NCBI GenBank assembly: GCA_964035575.1
Contig: OZ037914.1
Coordinates: forward strand, 258,176-322,175
DNA: 64,000 nt
Origin: Rhynchopus sp. YZ270_cl-10
Taxonomy: Eukaryota; Euglenozoa; Diplonemea; Diplonemida; Diplonemidae
Direction: 5' to 3'
In this document: piece after piece, positions 21,462 to 32,232 of the stretch
Position numbering within the stretch: position 1 is the first letter of the stretch
How the letters are laid out: each line of letters starts with the position of its first letter
Translations under genes and position numbers: made by a program
The notes under the pieces: model-generated
The model's input: the letters and a program-made list of their open reading frames with translations, nothing else
Database searches by the model: none
What the model was told of the DNA's origin: nothing

Positions 21462-22541
21462 GGGAAATAAAGTATACGAAAGGATTTGGCACTTTTAGCG
21501 GGACTCATTTATTGTGCAATAACTAACGAGAATGTGTCCCCCCAGGTAGCTCTCATTACCCTCCCGCTAGCTTTTGCTCGCTGGGAACCTGCAAAAAACT
21601 GGTGAATTGGGCCCATACCCTGGTATGTGGGGTGGGATACGCATTTTCGGGGTGGCAGAACCATGTGTGAGCCACAGGGTGGTGCACGTGTGACCCCATG
21701 CAGTACCACGCAACCCACGTTTTTACACACACAACAACGGCATTTTGCGTGTAGCGCGTACAGTATGTAGCCTAAAAAGCCCACACCACGTGTACGCATA
21801 GCGCGTAGCGCAGCGTGTGGTCGGGTTTGGAAAGCTGCCTCAACGGTACACAAAGCTACATCCCGACCTCTCGCCACCTCAGTGTCCCCTCGGGTGCTAG
21901 CGGGAGGTCGGGAAATGGCTGTCGTGCAAGAGCGAGACACATTCAGAAGATCCCCGCCCATCACAGAATATCATGCCAGCCACCACCTTCCTCACAGTGA
22001 AGTAAAGGGGGTGGTGTGTCCTTCGTCTTGATAGTGAGATCGTCACGGAGATACACTATGTACGAAACGAAGTCGGCTTCCGTGGGCTTACCGTCAGGCT
22101 TGCCAATGAATTCCTTTAAAAGCGGTCCCATTCACGGACGTACGGTGTCGACAATGCTAGTCCTTCAGCAAAACCACTGTAGCGCTTGTCCATCTCCTGT
22201 CGGAGGACCGTTTGCGTCTTACATCCTTCGGCATGTTGCATGTGTCAGAAAAAAATAGGAAAAGGGCAAAAAAAATTCAAAATTTTCAATTTTTAGGCGG
22301 GTGGTGGTGCAGGATGTACCAAAATTTAGCGTGAAGTTATCGCCAAATAAAACCCCTGTTTTAGCGTGAAAAAAACAAAAATAAAATCCCGCTCTGAAGG
22401 AATTGCAGTGAAAAAAAGTGAAAAACGCGTGAAATAAAGTTCAATGAGCGGGTTTTTAATTTGCGATAAAAAAACTGCGTGAAATTATCATTAAAAAGAA
22501 TCCCGCTAAAAGTGCCAAATCCTTCGTATACTTTATTTCCC
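21462..22541. mobile_element. 1.08-kb TIR element with decayed core
   Basis: The terminal inverted repeats (about 48 bp) read GGGAAATAAAGTATACGAA, GGATTTGGCAC, TTTTAGCGGGA from both sides (21462 onward; complement ending at 22541). Subterminal AGCGTGAA and AGCGGG words recur near 22325-22475. The GC-rich core (about 21520-22250) has broken coding-like segments on the minus strand (for example ...GKPDGKPTEADFVSYIVYLRDD...) that I cannot assign to a transposase family. Probably a decayed DNA transposon or an internally deleted copy. I found no convincing target duplication. Confidence 0.65.
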
Positions 22542-22599
22542 AGGGGAATAAAACAAGTAATTGCTATCGGAAAAAAAACGGGGTGTGATGTGGAACTCC

Positions 22600-22960
22600 A
22601 TCCTGTAGAAATAATCTACAGCACGTCCAGCATTCTGCTCTTCTGCAGGTATGTTAACGCTCTTCGTACGCTGCCAGATCCACTGGGACGCCAGCATCTG
22701 AAACGTTCAAGAAGGGGCGCTGTCCTCTCCGTCCAGCACCATCTGCTCGATAGCGTTGTTGGACGTCGGCTCGGCAGGCTCGGCGTGTTCCAGCTCGTTT
22801 TTGTCCACAGGCTCCCCACATTGTCGTCGTCGTTGGAGTGCGGAAGAAGCACAGAATGCACAGACTACAACACATCGATCACACCAGGCGCATCAGCACC
22901 TCCAGCAAATCGCCAGGATGCTACGGTGGTTTCGCAAATCGCGCGGGGTTTTCCACAGCA
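22600..22960 (-). other. Unassigned GC-rich, coding-like block
   Basis: The base composition matches that of genes rather than the surrounding repeats. Minus-strand frames give acidic and polar segments (one reads GEPVDKNELEHAEPAEPTS), but no single frame spans the block and no GTATG donor joins them. It may be a gene relic or a transposon-borne fragment. Confidence 0.2.
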
Positions 22961-23468
22961 CACACCGTTTTTTTTTTTCTTAGCAATTTCTTGTCCTTGT
23001 TGTTATTGTTGTTTTCAACCACCTTCCTTCAACCCTTGTAGGGATCAGTCGTTATTTTTTCGCGAAAACATGAAATTACACATTTCAAGAGAACAAATTA
23101 AAAAGGGTCCTTATTTGCATTTTTGGGCTCCGCCCGTGCAGTGGTGGGGTCAATCTCGAAAATTGGACAATTTTTTGACCACTTAAATTTTGAGAAATAT
23201 GAGCCCGGTTGCTTATACGCGGGGCCCATTTTCGGCTAAAATTTTCCTCAAAATCTGGTTTTGTAAAATTGACCCTTTCCCCCCCCCACATCGATTTCAA
23301 TACTATACCTTACTTCACCTACGGTTGCCCTTACAGGGGGGGTGAAGGAAGGTAAGTTGAAAACGCCTTTGGGACGAAGGGCACTGACAACTCCTGTGAA
23401 GTTGGAGTAGAATCTCTGGGAGTCCTGCAGTAGGGGGCTGATTGCAGGAAAACTAAGAAAAGTTTATT

Positions 23469-23502
23469 AGATGACCCTAAGCCTCTCGTGCTTAGTCACC
23501 TT
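23469..23502 (+). repeat. Dispersed stem-loop repeat (CTCTCGT loop)
   Basis: AGATGACCCTAAGC-CTCTCGT-GCTTAGTCACCTT; almost identical to 2097-2131. Confidence 0.75.
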
Positions 23503-23514
23503 AACTAATGCATA

Positions 23515-23748
23515 ATGGTGCGGTCAGCAACCTCAGTTCCCCTAGGCGTACACTCGATGCGAGTCACATTCTCGCATTCTCGCATTTTCGCACAAGTCTG
23601 GTCTGACGAAAAATTCTCGCACAATTCTTGCACGACCAAAATCTTCTACGTGAGCGATGATTCTCGTATGCGACTCGCATCGAGTGTATGTCTAGGGGTT
23701 CTCGCGTGGTTCACCCACGGGTTTCCCGTGGACCGCTGACCACACCAT
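23515..23748. mobile_element. 234-bp MITE with nested inverted repeats
   Basis: The outer ends ATGGTGCGGTCAGC and inverted ATGGTGTGGTCAGC enclose a second inverted pair, CACTCGATGCGAGTC / GACTCGCATCGAGTG, and an interior of TTCTCGCA units. Non-coding. The flanks show no clear duplication. Confidence 0.7.
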
Positions 23749-23786
23749 GTAAGCAGGCAACAAAATAAAAATAAAAGAAAATTTGA

Positions 23787-23818
23787 AAGATGGATGTGCC
23801 TCTCGTGCACACACATCT
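23787..23818 (+). repeat. Stem-loop repeat, GTGC variant
   Basis: AAGATGGAT then GTGC-CTCTCGT-GCAC and ACACATCT. It keeps the loop of the main family while the stem differs by paired changes. Confidence 0.7.
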
Positions 23819-25082
23819 ATGAAATAAATGGGGTCACACATCCGTTAAAATATTCTCGAACATTCCTGAGAACATTGGTTCAAACGACCCTGGGTAGTAC
23901 ACTGAGATTTTAAATGGTGTGGAAAAATATAGACTTCGTTAAGATGGACCTAAGCCTTCTTGTGTTGTTTGGTCACTTTGCAAACTTCAAAAAAGAACAA
24001 AAAAAAAAAAAAAAAAACTGAGACATCTGAATTTGGAATGTTAAGGGGCCCAATGCATAAGTTGGTTTGGGGGGGAAATTTTGCAATGGAGCTAAAGAAA
24101 AAGTAGAGTTTGAAATACAAAACCCCTTCTCGTGAACAATGTACCTTTGGTACAATGACCGGCTGTACCGGGGGGGTGGACACCCCAACCATACAGAGAA
24201 AAACTGACGGAACAGACGGAATGCATTACTCTAGCCAGAATATGGACAGAAATTGCATCCGATACGCGAAGTGATGCCGTCGACACAACTATGAGTGCTA
24301 TGTGTGCACTCCTACTTTTCTTTCTTTATTAATCATCTGAAAACGGTCAACCACCACGTAAGTTGCCTGTACACATTTTTTTATTACAATTATCTAAGGG
24401 AGGCAATCAAAAAATGAAAGCTGAAAAAAGAAGAAAAAAATGTTGGTGATTAGATTGGTACAAACATCTTGTTTAGTGGTCGCCAAACGCGAGATGACAG
24501 CACCACAACACTTTTAAATTCATGTTGACAAAATAGCGTCAAACAAAGAAAAGACCATAAAGATGAACCTAAGCCTCGTGCATGGACACCTTGATAAAAT
24601 AAAATGGGGGGTGACATGGTTGTGAATTGGAAAAAAAAAAGAAGAAAAAAACTGTAGTTGTTGATGCAGGCACCTCCGAAGCCATTTGGATGAAAGCACA
24701 AAAAAAAAGGGGGTGTGGGTTTGCAAGACAAACGTCAGCATCACTGTGCTGAGTCGTCTTGCAAAAAACAAAGATGAACTCTTAATATTCCAGAAGGCTG
24801 GAATCTTTTACGGACAGGAAGAGAAAATGGAAGCCTCTTGAAGACGTACTACTACCAAAGGTGGAAATAAAAACGAGGAGCGAGAAAAGAGAATTGTTGG
24901 TAACAATGAACCAGAGGCTCACTGTGATTACCAAAAGGGGGGGAGAAAATAATAAAATAAAAAAGGGACAGACAGGAAGAGAAAACATCGAAGATGAACG
25001 CACTACTAACAATGTACATCCTTTTTCTTGTAATTCATTTTAAAAATTTGGGTTCAGCTTCCGCATCAAACCTTTTTGTTGT

Positions 25083-25187
25083 GTCGACAATCGCCGAAGG
25101 ACCCTCTTGGAGAACCTAGGGTCTGTACTCAATATTGGCCAAAGCCTTTGTACTACGGAAGGTATAGACGTCATTCGTCCTGAACCC
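25083..25187 (+). repeat. TCGACAATC-family repeat, long copy
   Basis: About 105 nt: TCGACAATCGCC, GGGTCTGTACTCAATATTGG, CCAAAGCC, GGTATAGACGTC and CCTGAACCC. Same block order as 4758-4852, which helps define the unit length. Confidence 0.7.
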
Positions 25188-25298
25188 TTGATAGCAACAT
25201 TTTTTTCCTCCTTTTTTTGAAATATTTTTTTTTTCTAACCATCCACAATTATCCACAATTTTGTACATTATTTTTTTTGTTTCATTTTTTAATCGAAT

Positions 25299-26975
25299 TC
25301 AAACCATTGTGTCAACCTCCTTCATCTCCTCCTTAACAGGCTCCTCCTGGTCTGGGACAGGCTCGTGTTTGTCTACTGGCTCTTCGTCTTCCTCGGGAAT
25401 CCACCTCTTCACTCCGAGGATGCAGGCAATGATGACGATGGTGAGGACGACGGAGGAGACGATGAGGTTCACACGCTTTTCTTCCACAACATCTTGCAGC
25501 GTGCCGCATGCAGGCTCGACTGCCTTGTAGAGGGTACGACGCAGGTTGTCACAGTCTGTAAGGGGGATGAGCGAGTCCTGGATGTAGGTACCCACATTCT
25601 CACCTTCGTTGATGTACTCGAGAGCGTTCGCGGAATCGGTCTTGGTGCTGCCGAGGCAGGTGGTCGCGCAGGTCTCGACATCGCAGTTGGAGGAGGACCC
25701 AGATGAGACACAGGAACCGTAGATTGTGGATGGCACACCAGTCTTCATTTTGATGCTGCGAAGCGCGCTCGGGGTGAGGAACTCTGTTGCGTTGTTTGTG
25801 TCTTGCCAGTTCCATTGTGTGGCGAGGCCGCACTTTGTAATGAATTCGGTGCTGCATTCGTAGACGATGCTGGCACGGCTGCCGGAGGAGCTGTACGTGG
25901 TGGTGGTGGAGCAGATGGGGAGGAGCTCGTCGCAGACCGCCCTGGTCTGGAGGTAGCCGCTGCTGCGGGCAAGCGTGATCTCGCTGTTGACGTGGGGGCA
26001 CATCTTGTCGGAGGCTGAGTACAGCCAGCCCTTCGTCTGGTCGTTCTCGGGAAGCAGTCCGTCCACTTCATAGCAGGCGTCGTCGGTGATGAGAACAACA
26101 GCCTCAGAAACCCCGACAAAAAGCCAAAGGAAGAAAGCAAAGAAGGACGTCACCCAGATCAGCGTGTAGGTGCAGCAGTTCCCGATCTTCGAGTAGTTTC
26201 TTGCACAGCCGCAGAGCGCGAGGACCCAGAGGCAGAGGACGAAGGGGACGGTGATGCAGATCAGAACAATCTCCGCAATTTCGTTGTCGCCGTCCGTCAC
26301 GACGTCGCCGTCGCTGTCTGCAGTGTTGACCTCGGAGTTCGCATCCACCTGGGCGTCCGTCACCGCAGTCCCAATGGTGCGGGTCTGCAGACGCCCTGCA
26401 GTCGTGTAGTACTGTCCGTTCTTCTGCAGATACGTCGGAATGTTGTCCACATGAGGCTGGAAGTACTGATTCACCTCAACCCGGGAGTCGTCGATTGCCT
26501 TGTTAAAGGTGTCTGTGATGAGGTCGCGCGCCTCGGCCCCCTGCCAGATGCTGATGGCCATGAGGATGGTAGCTATCAAAGGGAACACGAACTTCGCGCA
26601 GTAGGGTCTGTAGGGGTGTGCAATGCAGCGCTTGAAGTTGGCTTGTTGGACGCGGCGTTCTTCTTCGGGTGAGGCGGATGTGCCGCAGCAGTTGGCGTGC
26701 GCCTGGCATCCACCGAGAAGCCCGCAGCAGCGCATGCAGATCCAGCAGAACATCATGAAGACCATCACGACTGCCAGGATCAGAGGTGTGATCACCTCTC
26801 CAGTCACCACGTAGTAGGTCCAGTCGTCGCAGTTGTCAGAGTAGTCCACGTCGCATTCCTGGTACAACTCACCGTCGTCAGACTTCAGCTTGCACACCGC
26901 CTCGCAGTCAAATATATTCCCCGCATCACATCCCAACGCCAACAACAGCGGCAAGACAAAGGAAACGGAATGCAT
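25299..26975 (-). CDS. Five-pass membrane protein with prominin/tweety-like topology
   Basis: 558 residues in one exon. A signal peptide (1-18, MHSVSFVLPLLLALGCDA) is followed by a short Cys-containing ectodomain (19-58), TM1 (about 61-82), a Cys-rich cytoplasmic loop (CMRCCGLLGGC, 80-90, plus CC at 96-97; likely palmitoylated), TM2 (127-146), an ectodomain of about 85 residues, TM3 (234-256), a very short loop, TM4 (269-295), a large Cys-rich ectodomain (about 296-503), TM5 (about 505-526) and an acidic Glu/Pro-rich tail. An extracellular N-terminus, five passes and two large outer loops is the arrangement of prominins, which shape plasma-membrane protrusions; tweety channels are an alternative. 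The assignment rests on topology only. Start at 26975, with CAG|aactaat 18 nt upstream. Confidence 0.75.
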   Translation of the reverse strand: MHSVSFVLPLLLALGCDAGNIFDCEAVCKLKSDDGELYQECDVDYSDNCDDWTYYVVTGEVITPLILAVVMVFMMFCWICMRCCGLLGGCQAHANCCGTSASPEEERRVQQANFKRCIAHPYRPYCAKFVFPLIATILMAISIWQGAEARDLITDTFNKAIDDSRVEVNQYFQPHVDNIPTYLQKNGQYYTTAGRLQTRTIGTAVTDAQVDANSEVNTADSDGDVVTDGDNEIAEIVLICITVPFVLCLWVLALCGCARNYSKIGNCCTYTLIWVTSFFAFFLWLFVGVSEAVVLITDDACYEVDGLLPENDQTKGWLYSASDKMCPHVNSEITLARSSGYLQTRAVCDELLPICSTTTTYSSSGSRASIVYECSTEFITKCGLATQWNWQDTNNATEFLTPSALRSIKMKTGVPSTIYGSCVSSGSSSNCDVETCATTCLGSTKTDSANALEYINEGENVGTYIQDSLIPLTDCDNLRRTLYKAVEPACGTLQDVVEEKRVNLIVSSVVLTIVIIACILGVKRWIPEEDEEPVDKHEPVPDQEEPVKEEMKEVDTMV

Positions 26976-27416
26976 TTTAGTTGTATTAGTTCTGTTTGGG
27001 GTAGAAAACTAAAATTGTGGAAGCAAAAGAGAGTTAGATGAATATTACCTCATGCGCAAAGTGAACGTCGTGAGTTGGAGGGACTATTCCGCAAAAATAG
27101 AAACTTAACACTCATCACACGATAAAACCAATGGGAGACAGGTTGTGGTGAAACGCACAACACCTCGACCTGTTTTGGTGAGGAGTGGCTCTGCAGCGCG
27201 GTTCGTCCCCAGAACCGCAAAGGTGTGTTCAAAATGCTTTGTTTCTATTTCCTCCTTCATTTCATGAGGTGACAAAAAAAAAAAAGGGTGCCAAAGCAGA
27301 GGGCTAGGGAATGAAAAAGGGCTGTGGGGTCTTTTGTAAAGTGGGGAAGAGATAGCAAGCAGGGAAAGTGGGGGAGAGGAAACAATCAACGTGAAACTTT
27401 TGCAAAGATGTATATG

Positions 27417-27526
<110 letters not shown>

Positions 27527-27786
27527 TCTTTGGAAGTAACAAACTTGATAGAAAACGGATGCATAATGCACACCTTTTGGAATGCGCGCGACATCTTTGA
27601 ATTAGACATGGTAGCAGGCACCTCCACTGACCCACGTATACAAAATAGTAAAAGTACAAACGCCTCGTGTGGACACTGAGCAATAAAAGCAAAAGCTACA
27701 GCGAGTATATAAAGGAAGCGCACACCAAATAAAAAGCGGCCATGGTGTGGGAACAAGAAGTTCAAAGATACATGCACCCCCCCCAA

Positions 27787-29012
27787 TAGGGGGAGCCACG
27801 TAGAAGGAAATCCTTAAGGACTTGCTGTCCGAACCCATTTTTTTGAAATTTCGGTGAAGAAATTCACTAAAATGGGCGTGCCTGGCCGCAAATCGCCCTG
27901 GGGATCACCCATATATCCCAATAAACCACCTGACGACCTTCACGGAGCATTTCTTGTCCCAAAAAAATCGATTTTTTGTGAAAAAACACCCCAAAATCGC
28001 GTAACGCTTGGTGACCAAAATTTAACACTTGCCAAGAAATTTCTCCAATCCGACAAAGCTTCTTCTAAACACCCAAAAAACACCTCAGTCCACATCCGCT
28101 GGGGTCCCGGGGTGGAAATGTATGGTTTTTGCACCTTTTAGGGGTCCTGGGAGGGTCCCAGGCGTATTCATGAGGGACGGAACCGCTTAAAATGCCCGAA
28201 TTTACCTCTTTTTTAGGGTGCTTTTTCACCTTAAAAATTCAAAAAAAAGTGCTCAGACAATCACAGAAGTGTCCAAACCCCCTCGGAACTACTCGCCAGA
28301 CCCCCTGCGGGGTGGAGAATCATATTTGTGATCGCTTTTTGGGCTATTTTAGTCAAAATAACCCCGTGCCTCACTTGTGCCTCACTTGTCCCAAAATGGG
28401 GTATTTTAGGCTATTTTGGGGCAAGTGTAACAAAAGTGTAACATGAGGTTATTTTGGGCAAAATAGCCCAAAAAGCGATCACAAATATGATTCTCCACCC
28501 CGCAGGGGGTCTGGCGAGTAGTTCCGAGGGGGTTTGGACACTTCTGTGATTGTCTGAGCACTTTTTTTTGAATTTTTAAGGTGAAAAAGCACCCTAAAAA
28601 AGAGGTAAATTCGGGCATTTTAAGCGGTTCCGTCCCTCATGAATACGCCTGGGACCCTCCCAGGACCCCTAAAAGGTGCAAAAACCATACATTTCCACCC
28701 CGGGACCCCAGCGGATGTGGACTGAGGTGTTTTTTGGGTGTTTAGAAGAAGCTTTGTCGGATTGGAGAAATTTCTTGGCAAGTGTTAAATTTTGGTCACC
28801 AAGCGTTACGCGATTTTGGGGTGTTTTTTCACAAAAAATCGATTTTTTTGGGACAAGAAATGCTCCGTGAAGGTCGTCAGGTGGTTTATTGGGATATATG
28901 GGTGATCCCCAGGGCGATTTGCGGCCAGGCACGCCCATTTTAGTGAATTTCTTCACCGAAATTTCAAAAAAATGGGTTTTGGACAGCAAAACGCCTTTGG
29001 TGGCTCCCCCTA
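27787..29012. mobile_element. 1.23-kb foldback element flanked by C8 tracts
   Basis: Long inverted arms (about 27834-28380 and 28436-28979, nearly identical) surround a loop of about 55 bp. The outer ends are TAGGGGGAGCCAC (27787-27799) and its complement (29000-29012). Both flanks carry the same 11 bp, accccccccaa (27776-27786 and 29013-29023), which I read as the target duplication. No transposase. It shares the TAGGGGG terminus and general build with 8740-9939, but the arms differ in sequence. Confidence 0.87.
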
Positions 29013-29860
29013 ACCCCCCCCAAAGAGAAACCCTATTGTCTTTGCACTCATCCACCACGTAAGTGGCCAGGTAATGTGCAAGATGGCAAAATAAAAACGC
29101 CAAAAAAAAAAAACACTAATGGCGGTCAATGTTTCGCTCTTGAATTATACCCACAAACTGCTACCAAATACAATCCCAAAAACTGCAAACAGTGCATACG
29201 ATGATAATGCACGTTCTAAAGAAACTAAGGTTTTTTTTTGTAGATCGAAGCCTCGTAATGCTTAGTCACCAAAGAAAAAGACTGAGGGCTTTGATGTTTT
29301 TGCTCAAAGATTTCTGGTTAAGATCTCGGCAAAAAAAGGGAGAAAATTCGCAAAAGAAAATGTGTCTCACAACAATATTTGTATCTGTGGAAGTTGCAAA
29401 AAAGAGAGAAGTTGAAAAGTGCAAGCATTTTTTACTGATGAAGGTACCAGAGGCTTCTGCACAAAGAGGCTTTTGGGAAAAGGGTTGAGAGACAAAAAAA
29501 AATATGCTGGGAGCGGTGAGCATATAACCTCCCGACTCAACGGTGGCAAAAGTGCTGAAAGGGGAGATAAGAAAAGTATGGTGATACCCATGACAGAAGG
29601 GTTTCTTTTGTGATAAATGATTGGAACAGTGTAACCTTGAACGTTGATTCTGAAGAAAAGAGAGAAAGCTTGTAGGATACACCTAAAGCCAGCGTCGTCG
29701 ATTGCACAATCCTCCTGTTTGAGGGATGAGTCGGCCGACAGTACCGGTAATACTATTTCTCCTTTAAAGCAAGCTTCGTAGGAATAAAAACCAGAAAGCT
29801 AGGTGGGGGCGTAAGCCAACACTGCTTTCAAAAAAAATGCCCGCATACACAAAAACGCTG

Positions 29861-31729
29861 TTATACAGTGCCGACTGAAGAGTCGAGCTGCCTCGTTGCT
29901 AACGGAGAGCCACTCACGTTCACCCTTGCCTGCACCTTGCTGTACTTCGCACCGACCTTGCGCTTCGACTGTTCATGGATGCGTCTGAGAGGTGTGTGTG
30001 TGTGTGTGTGTGTTTAAAAAAAACAAATTTGGAGTGGAGTTCACCCTCGGGTGTCTGCACTAATACAACCAAGTTTTCAAAAAAACAAAAAACCGGCCGC
30101 TGTGGGGATTGAACCCACGACCGCATCATTACTCAACCACTGAGCTAAACAATCACAAGAGGTGTGTCGATGAAACCCTGTATTTGAGGGCCAAAAAGGG
30201 CGAGGAACTACTGTACAGAACTGCGCACCCTTAAAAGTATGGCAGAGGACGGGGGGAAAATAGGAAACGTTTGGTGTGATGTTCCCAACATACTTCTCAA
30301 TGCTCGAAAGCAACCCGTTCCCTTGCCCTGTCCGACTTTTTACAGTCCCCGCACGCACTGGTGGCAACGGCGGCAGGCTCATTGCTGCAAGGTGCTGTGG
30401 ATAGAGCTTTGGAGGGTCGTCCACGAACAGCCCACTGCGCCCGATCACACGCGTCCCTGCACCGAGAATCGTCTGCGGGCTGTTGTGCGCCTTTGCACTG
30501 GAGGGAAGCGCCTTCCGCTTGCGGCCCCCTTTGCCTTCCCCTCCCTTCTCCCTCACACTTTCCCCGTTGCTGTTGATCTTCAACACATCGGATGAGTCGT
30601 TCTCCGCATTCGCGTCTCCACCATACAGCTCTAATGGGACCCCCTTTGCACGCAGCTCTGCGTGATAACGAAGCTTTTCTGTGTGCCCTTGGTTGACGGA
30701 GGGAAGGTTTTGACAGAGACTGTTCCGCCCACCTCCCCCAGACGTTCTGCGAGAACGACGACGATTGTCAGCAGGGGCAACGAGAGGGGCTGAGGCGGTG
30801 TTTGAGGTGAAGGATTGGTGCCGTGCAAGAAGGTCGGTGGGACGTCGCACCCTTGGTGTGGGGAGACCCTTTTCGCGGATTTCCTTTTCTAAAAGGCGGT
30901 CGTAATCTATGCCAAGATTGAGTCGTGGTGACGCCACTGCAGGACGCATACAGTCACCCACCTCCTCTGAATCCCCGTCGTCACTCTCATCGTCACTGAG
31001 AATACAGTTCGACGCGCCCTGGTCGAACATATCACTAAAGTCCTGAAACGCAAAGCACCGTTCCTGCCCTTCCCCACTCTCCGCATGGCTCGGGTCGTGG
31101 CTAGCCGTGCTCGCACGACGTTCCTCCTCCACCTCCACCTTAGGACTCCCCATAAGCCCTTCCAGATGAATGTCCAGGTCAAATTTTTTGCAGGTTTGCA
31201 CCAAAATATCAGCAGCAATATTGCCAGACTTATCAAGACCCCCACCGACGGCGACAAATGCACGTACCGTGTCCATGTCTGGTGGGTCGGGGGTATGAAA
31301 CTTTGTCTTCATGTACGTCACAAAGCGGAGGAGCCCTTCGAAGTCGAGGTGGCCTGAATTCTCGGAGAGGGCCTTCTCGATCTCCCCTAGGCTAGGCTGC
31401 AGGCCTAAGCCTGCGCAGATGTTCTGAAGCTCGAAGTTGCTAGTCACCCAACGTGCGTCGGCCATCACCTTTGAATAAGCGGCGCGTGCACTCTGCCATT
31501 CTGACGTTGCTGTGTGGGGGGTATTGGGGTATTGAGATACGAAAAAGGTTGACAGTGGAAACGCCTTACCATTCATTGGTGGACGGTGAAGCAAATGAAA
31601 ATTGCTTTGTAATGCAAAAAAGCCTTCTCGTGAACAGTGTACCTTTTGGTACAATGACCAGTGCACGGCAAAAAAATTACGGTAAACCAAGAGAGAGAAG
31701 GAGGTCATACACAACTGAATAGTCTTCAT
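29861..31729 (-). CDS. EF-hand-like protein with long disordered tail
   Basis: Reconstructed as three exons: 31729-31711, 31509-30294 and 29984-29861, giving 452 residues. Both donors are GTATG; the acceptors are CACACAG and CCTCTCAG; the frame is kept across both joins (...QL/STSEWQ... and ...SSIE/KRIHEQSKRK...). Residues about 20-130 resemble a degenerate calmodulin-like EF-hand module (FELQNICAGLGLQPSLGEIEKAL; GLDKSGNIAADILVQTCKKF), although canonical calcium-loop ligands are incomplete. The rest is acidic then Arg/Ser/Gly-rich and probably disordered. Intron 1 contains two dispersed repeats (31546-31590 and 31606-31665) and intron 2 contains a SINE and a (GT)n run. The function is unknown. 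The first exon is short, and a further upstream exon is possible. Confidence 0.75.
30033..30157 (-). mobile_element. tRNA-derived SINE inside an intron
   Basis: Read on the minus strand, TAGCTCAGTGG (A box) and GGGTTCAATCC (B box) mark a tRNA-like head ending AGCGGCC, followed by a T-rich link and the body GAAAACTTGGTTGTATTAG...CTCCACTCC. The boxes are about 12 nt closer than in a tRNA because the anticodon arm is missing, and the 5' acceptor strand does not pair with the 3' one, so it cannot be a working tRNA. It lies in the last intron of the EF-hand-like gene, in the same orientation. The body occurs without the head at 6597, 19362 and 20969. Confidence 0.85.
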
Positions 31730-32232
31730 GAGATTCGGCTGCAGTGCGGGAGGATGCTTTGTTGGCGAAGTGTGAAGCTCGGCACCAAGGCTACGTGGAT
31801 GGTGGGTTGTTGAGGGAGAAGACGTGCGCTTTTGTCAATGCTTGGTATAGATGGAAGAAGAAAATTCAAAAAACCCGGTTGGTTGGGTACTCCCCTCAGT
31901 GCGGAATAATAGCCCGAAGTGTTTGTGTACGGAGGGGGGAGAAGGAGGGTGCCTCCCAATGCCTTTTGAGGAGATGTGGGGTTTTGGTGGATTGGGAGAA
32001 AGAGAAAGAAAACGAAAATCTGAAATTTTTAGGGTGGATAATAGGTCAACCGCCCCTTTAAGGTAGGTTTAAAAAGTCTTAGATCTTTGCTTTTATCTAC
32101 CTACCACTTCTGGTTTGCTTGGAGAATGTTTAACCCTACCCACCCCTCTACCCGTACGAGAATATGTTTGGAAGCAAGAAGAGAAACAACTGAAAACCGT
32201 GATGTATCGAGAAAGTGCACATCGAGAACATC
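31730..32232. other. Intergenic, 500 bp
   Basis: The minus strand has an open frame (31959-31726, 77 codons) just upstream of the EF-hand-like start that I could not join to it in frame with a GTATG donor. No repeat or RNA recognised. Confidence 0.4.

Larger units (their letters stand above)
19121..25298. other. Gene-free region rich in MITEs and dispersed repeats
   Basis: No confident gene. It holds SINE tails (19362, 20969), two large palindromic or TIR elements (21280-21445, 21462-22541), MITEs (20126, 23515), stem-loops (19738, 23469, 23787, 23941, 24559), a GTGCAAACGCC copy (20451), a GAAATACAA...GTGTACC copy (24112) and a TCGACAATC copy (25083). GC-rich coding-like scraps occur at 21520-22250 and 22600-22960. 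Confidence 0.65.

Noticed and set aside
27854-29103. Matched 64-144-codon frames on both strands
   Set aside because: Same reason as above for the second foldback element.
30093-30157. A functional tRNA gene
   Set aside because: A and B boxes are present, but the anticodon arm is absent and the acceptor stem cannot pair, so it is a SINE head.
31726-31959. An upstream exon of the EF-hand-like gene
   Set aside because: Open frame, but no GTATG donor links it to the next exon in frame; left as intergenic.
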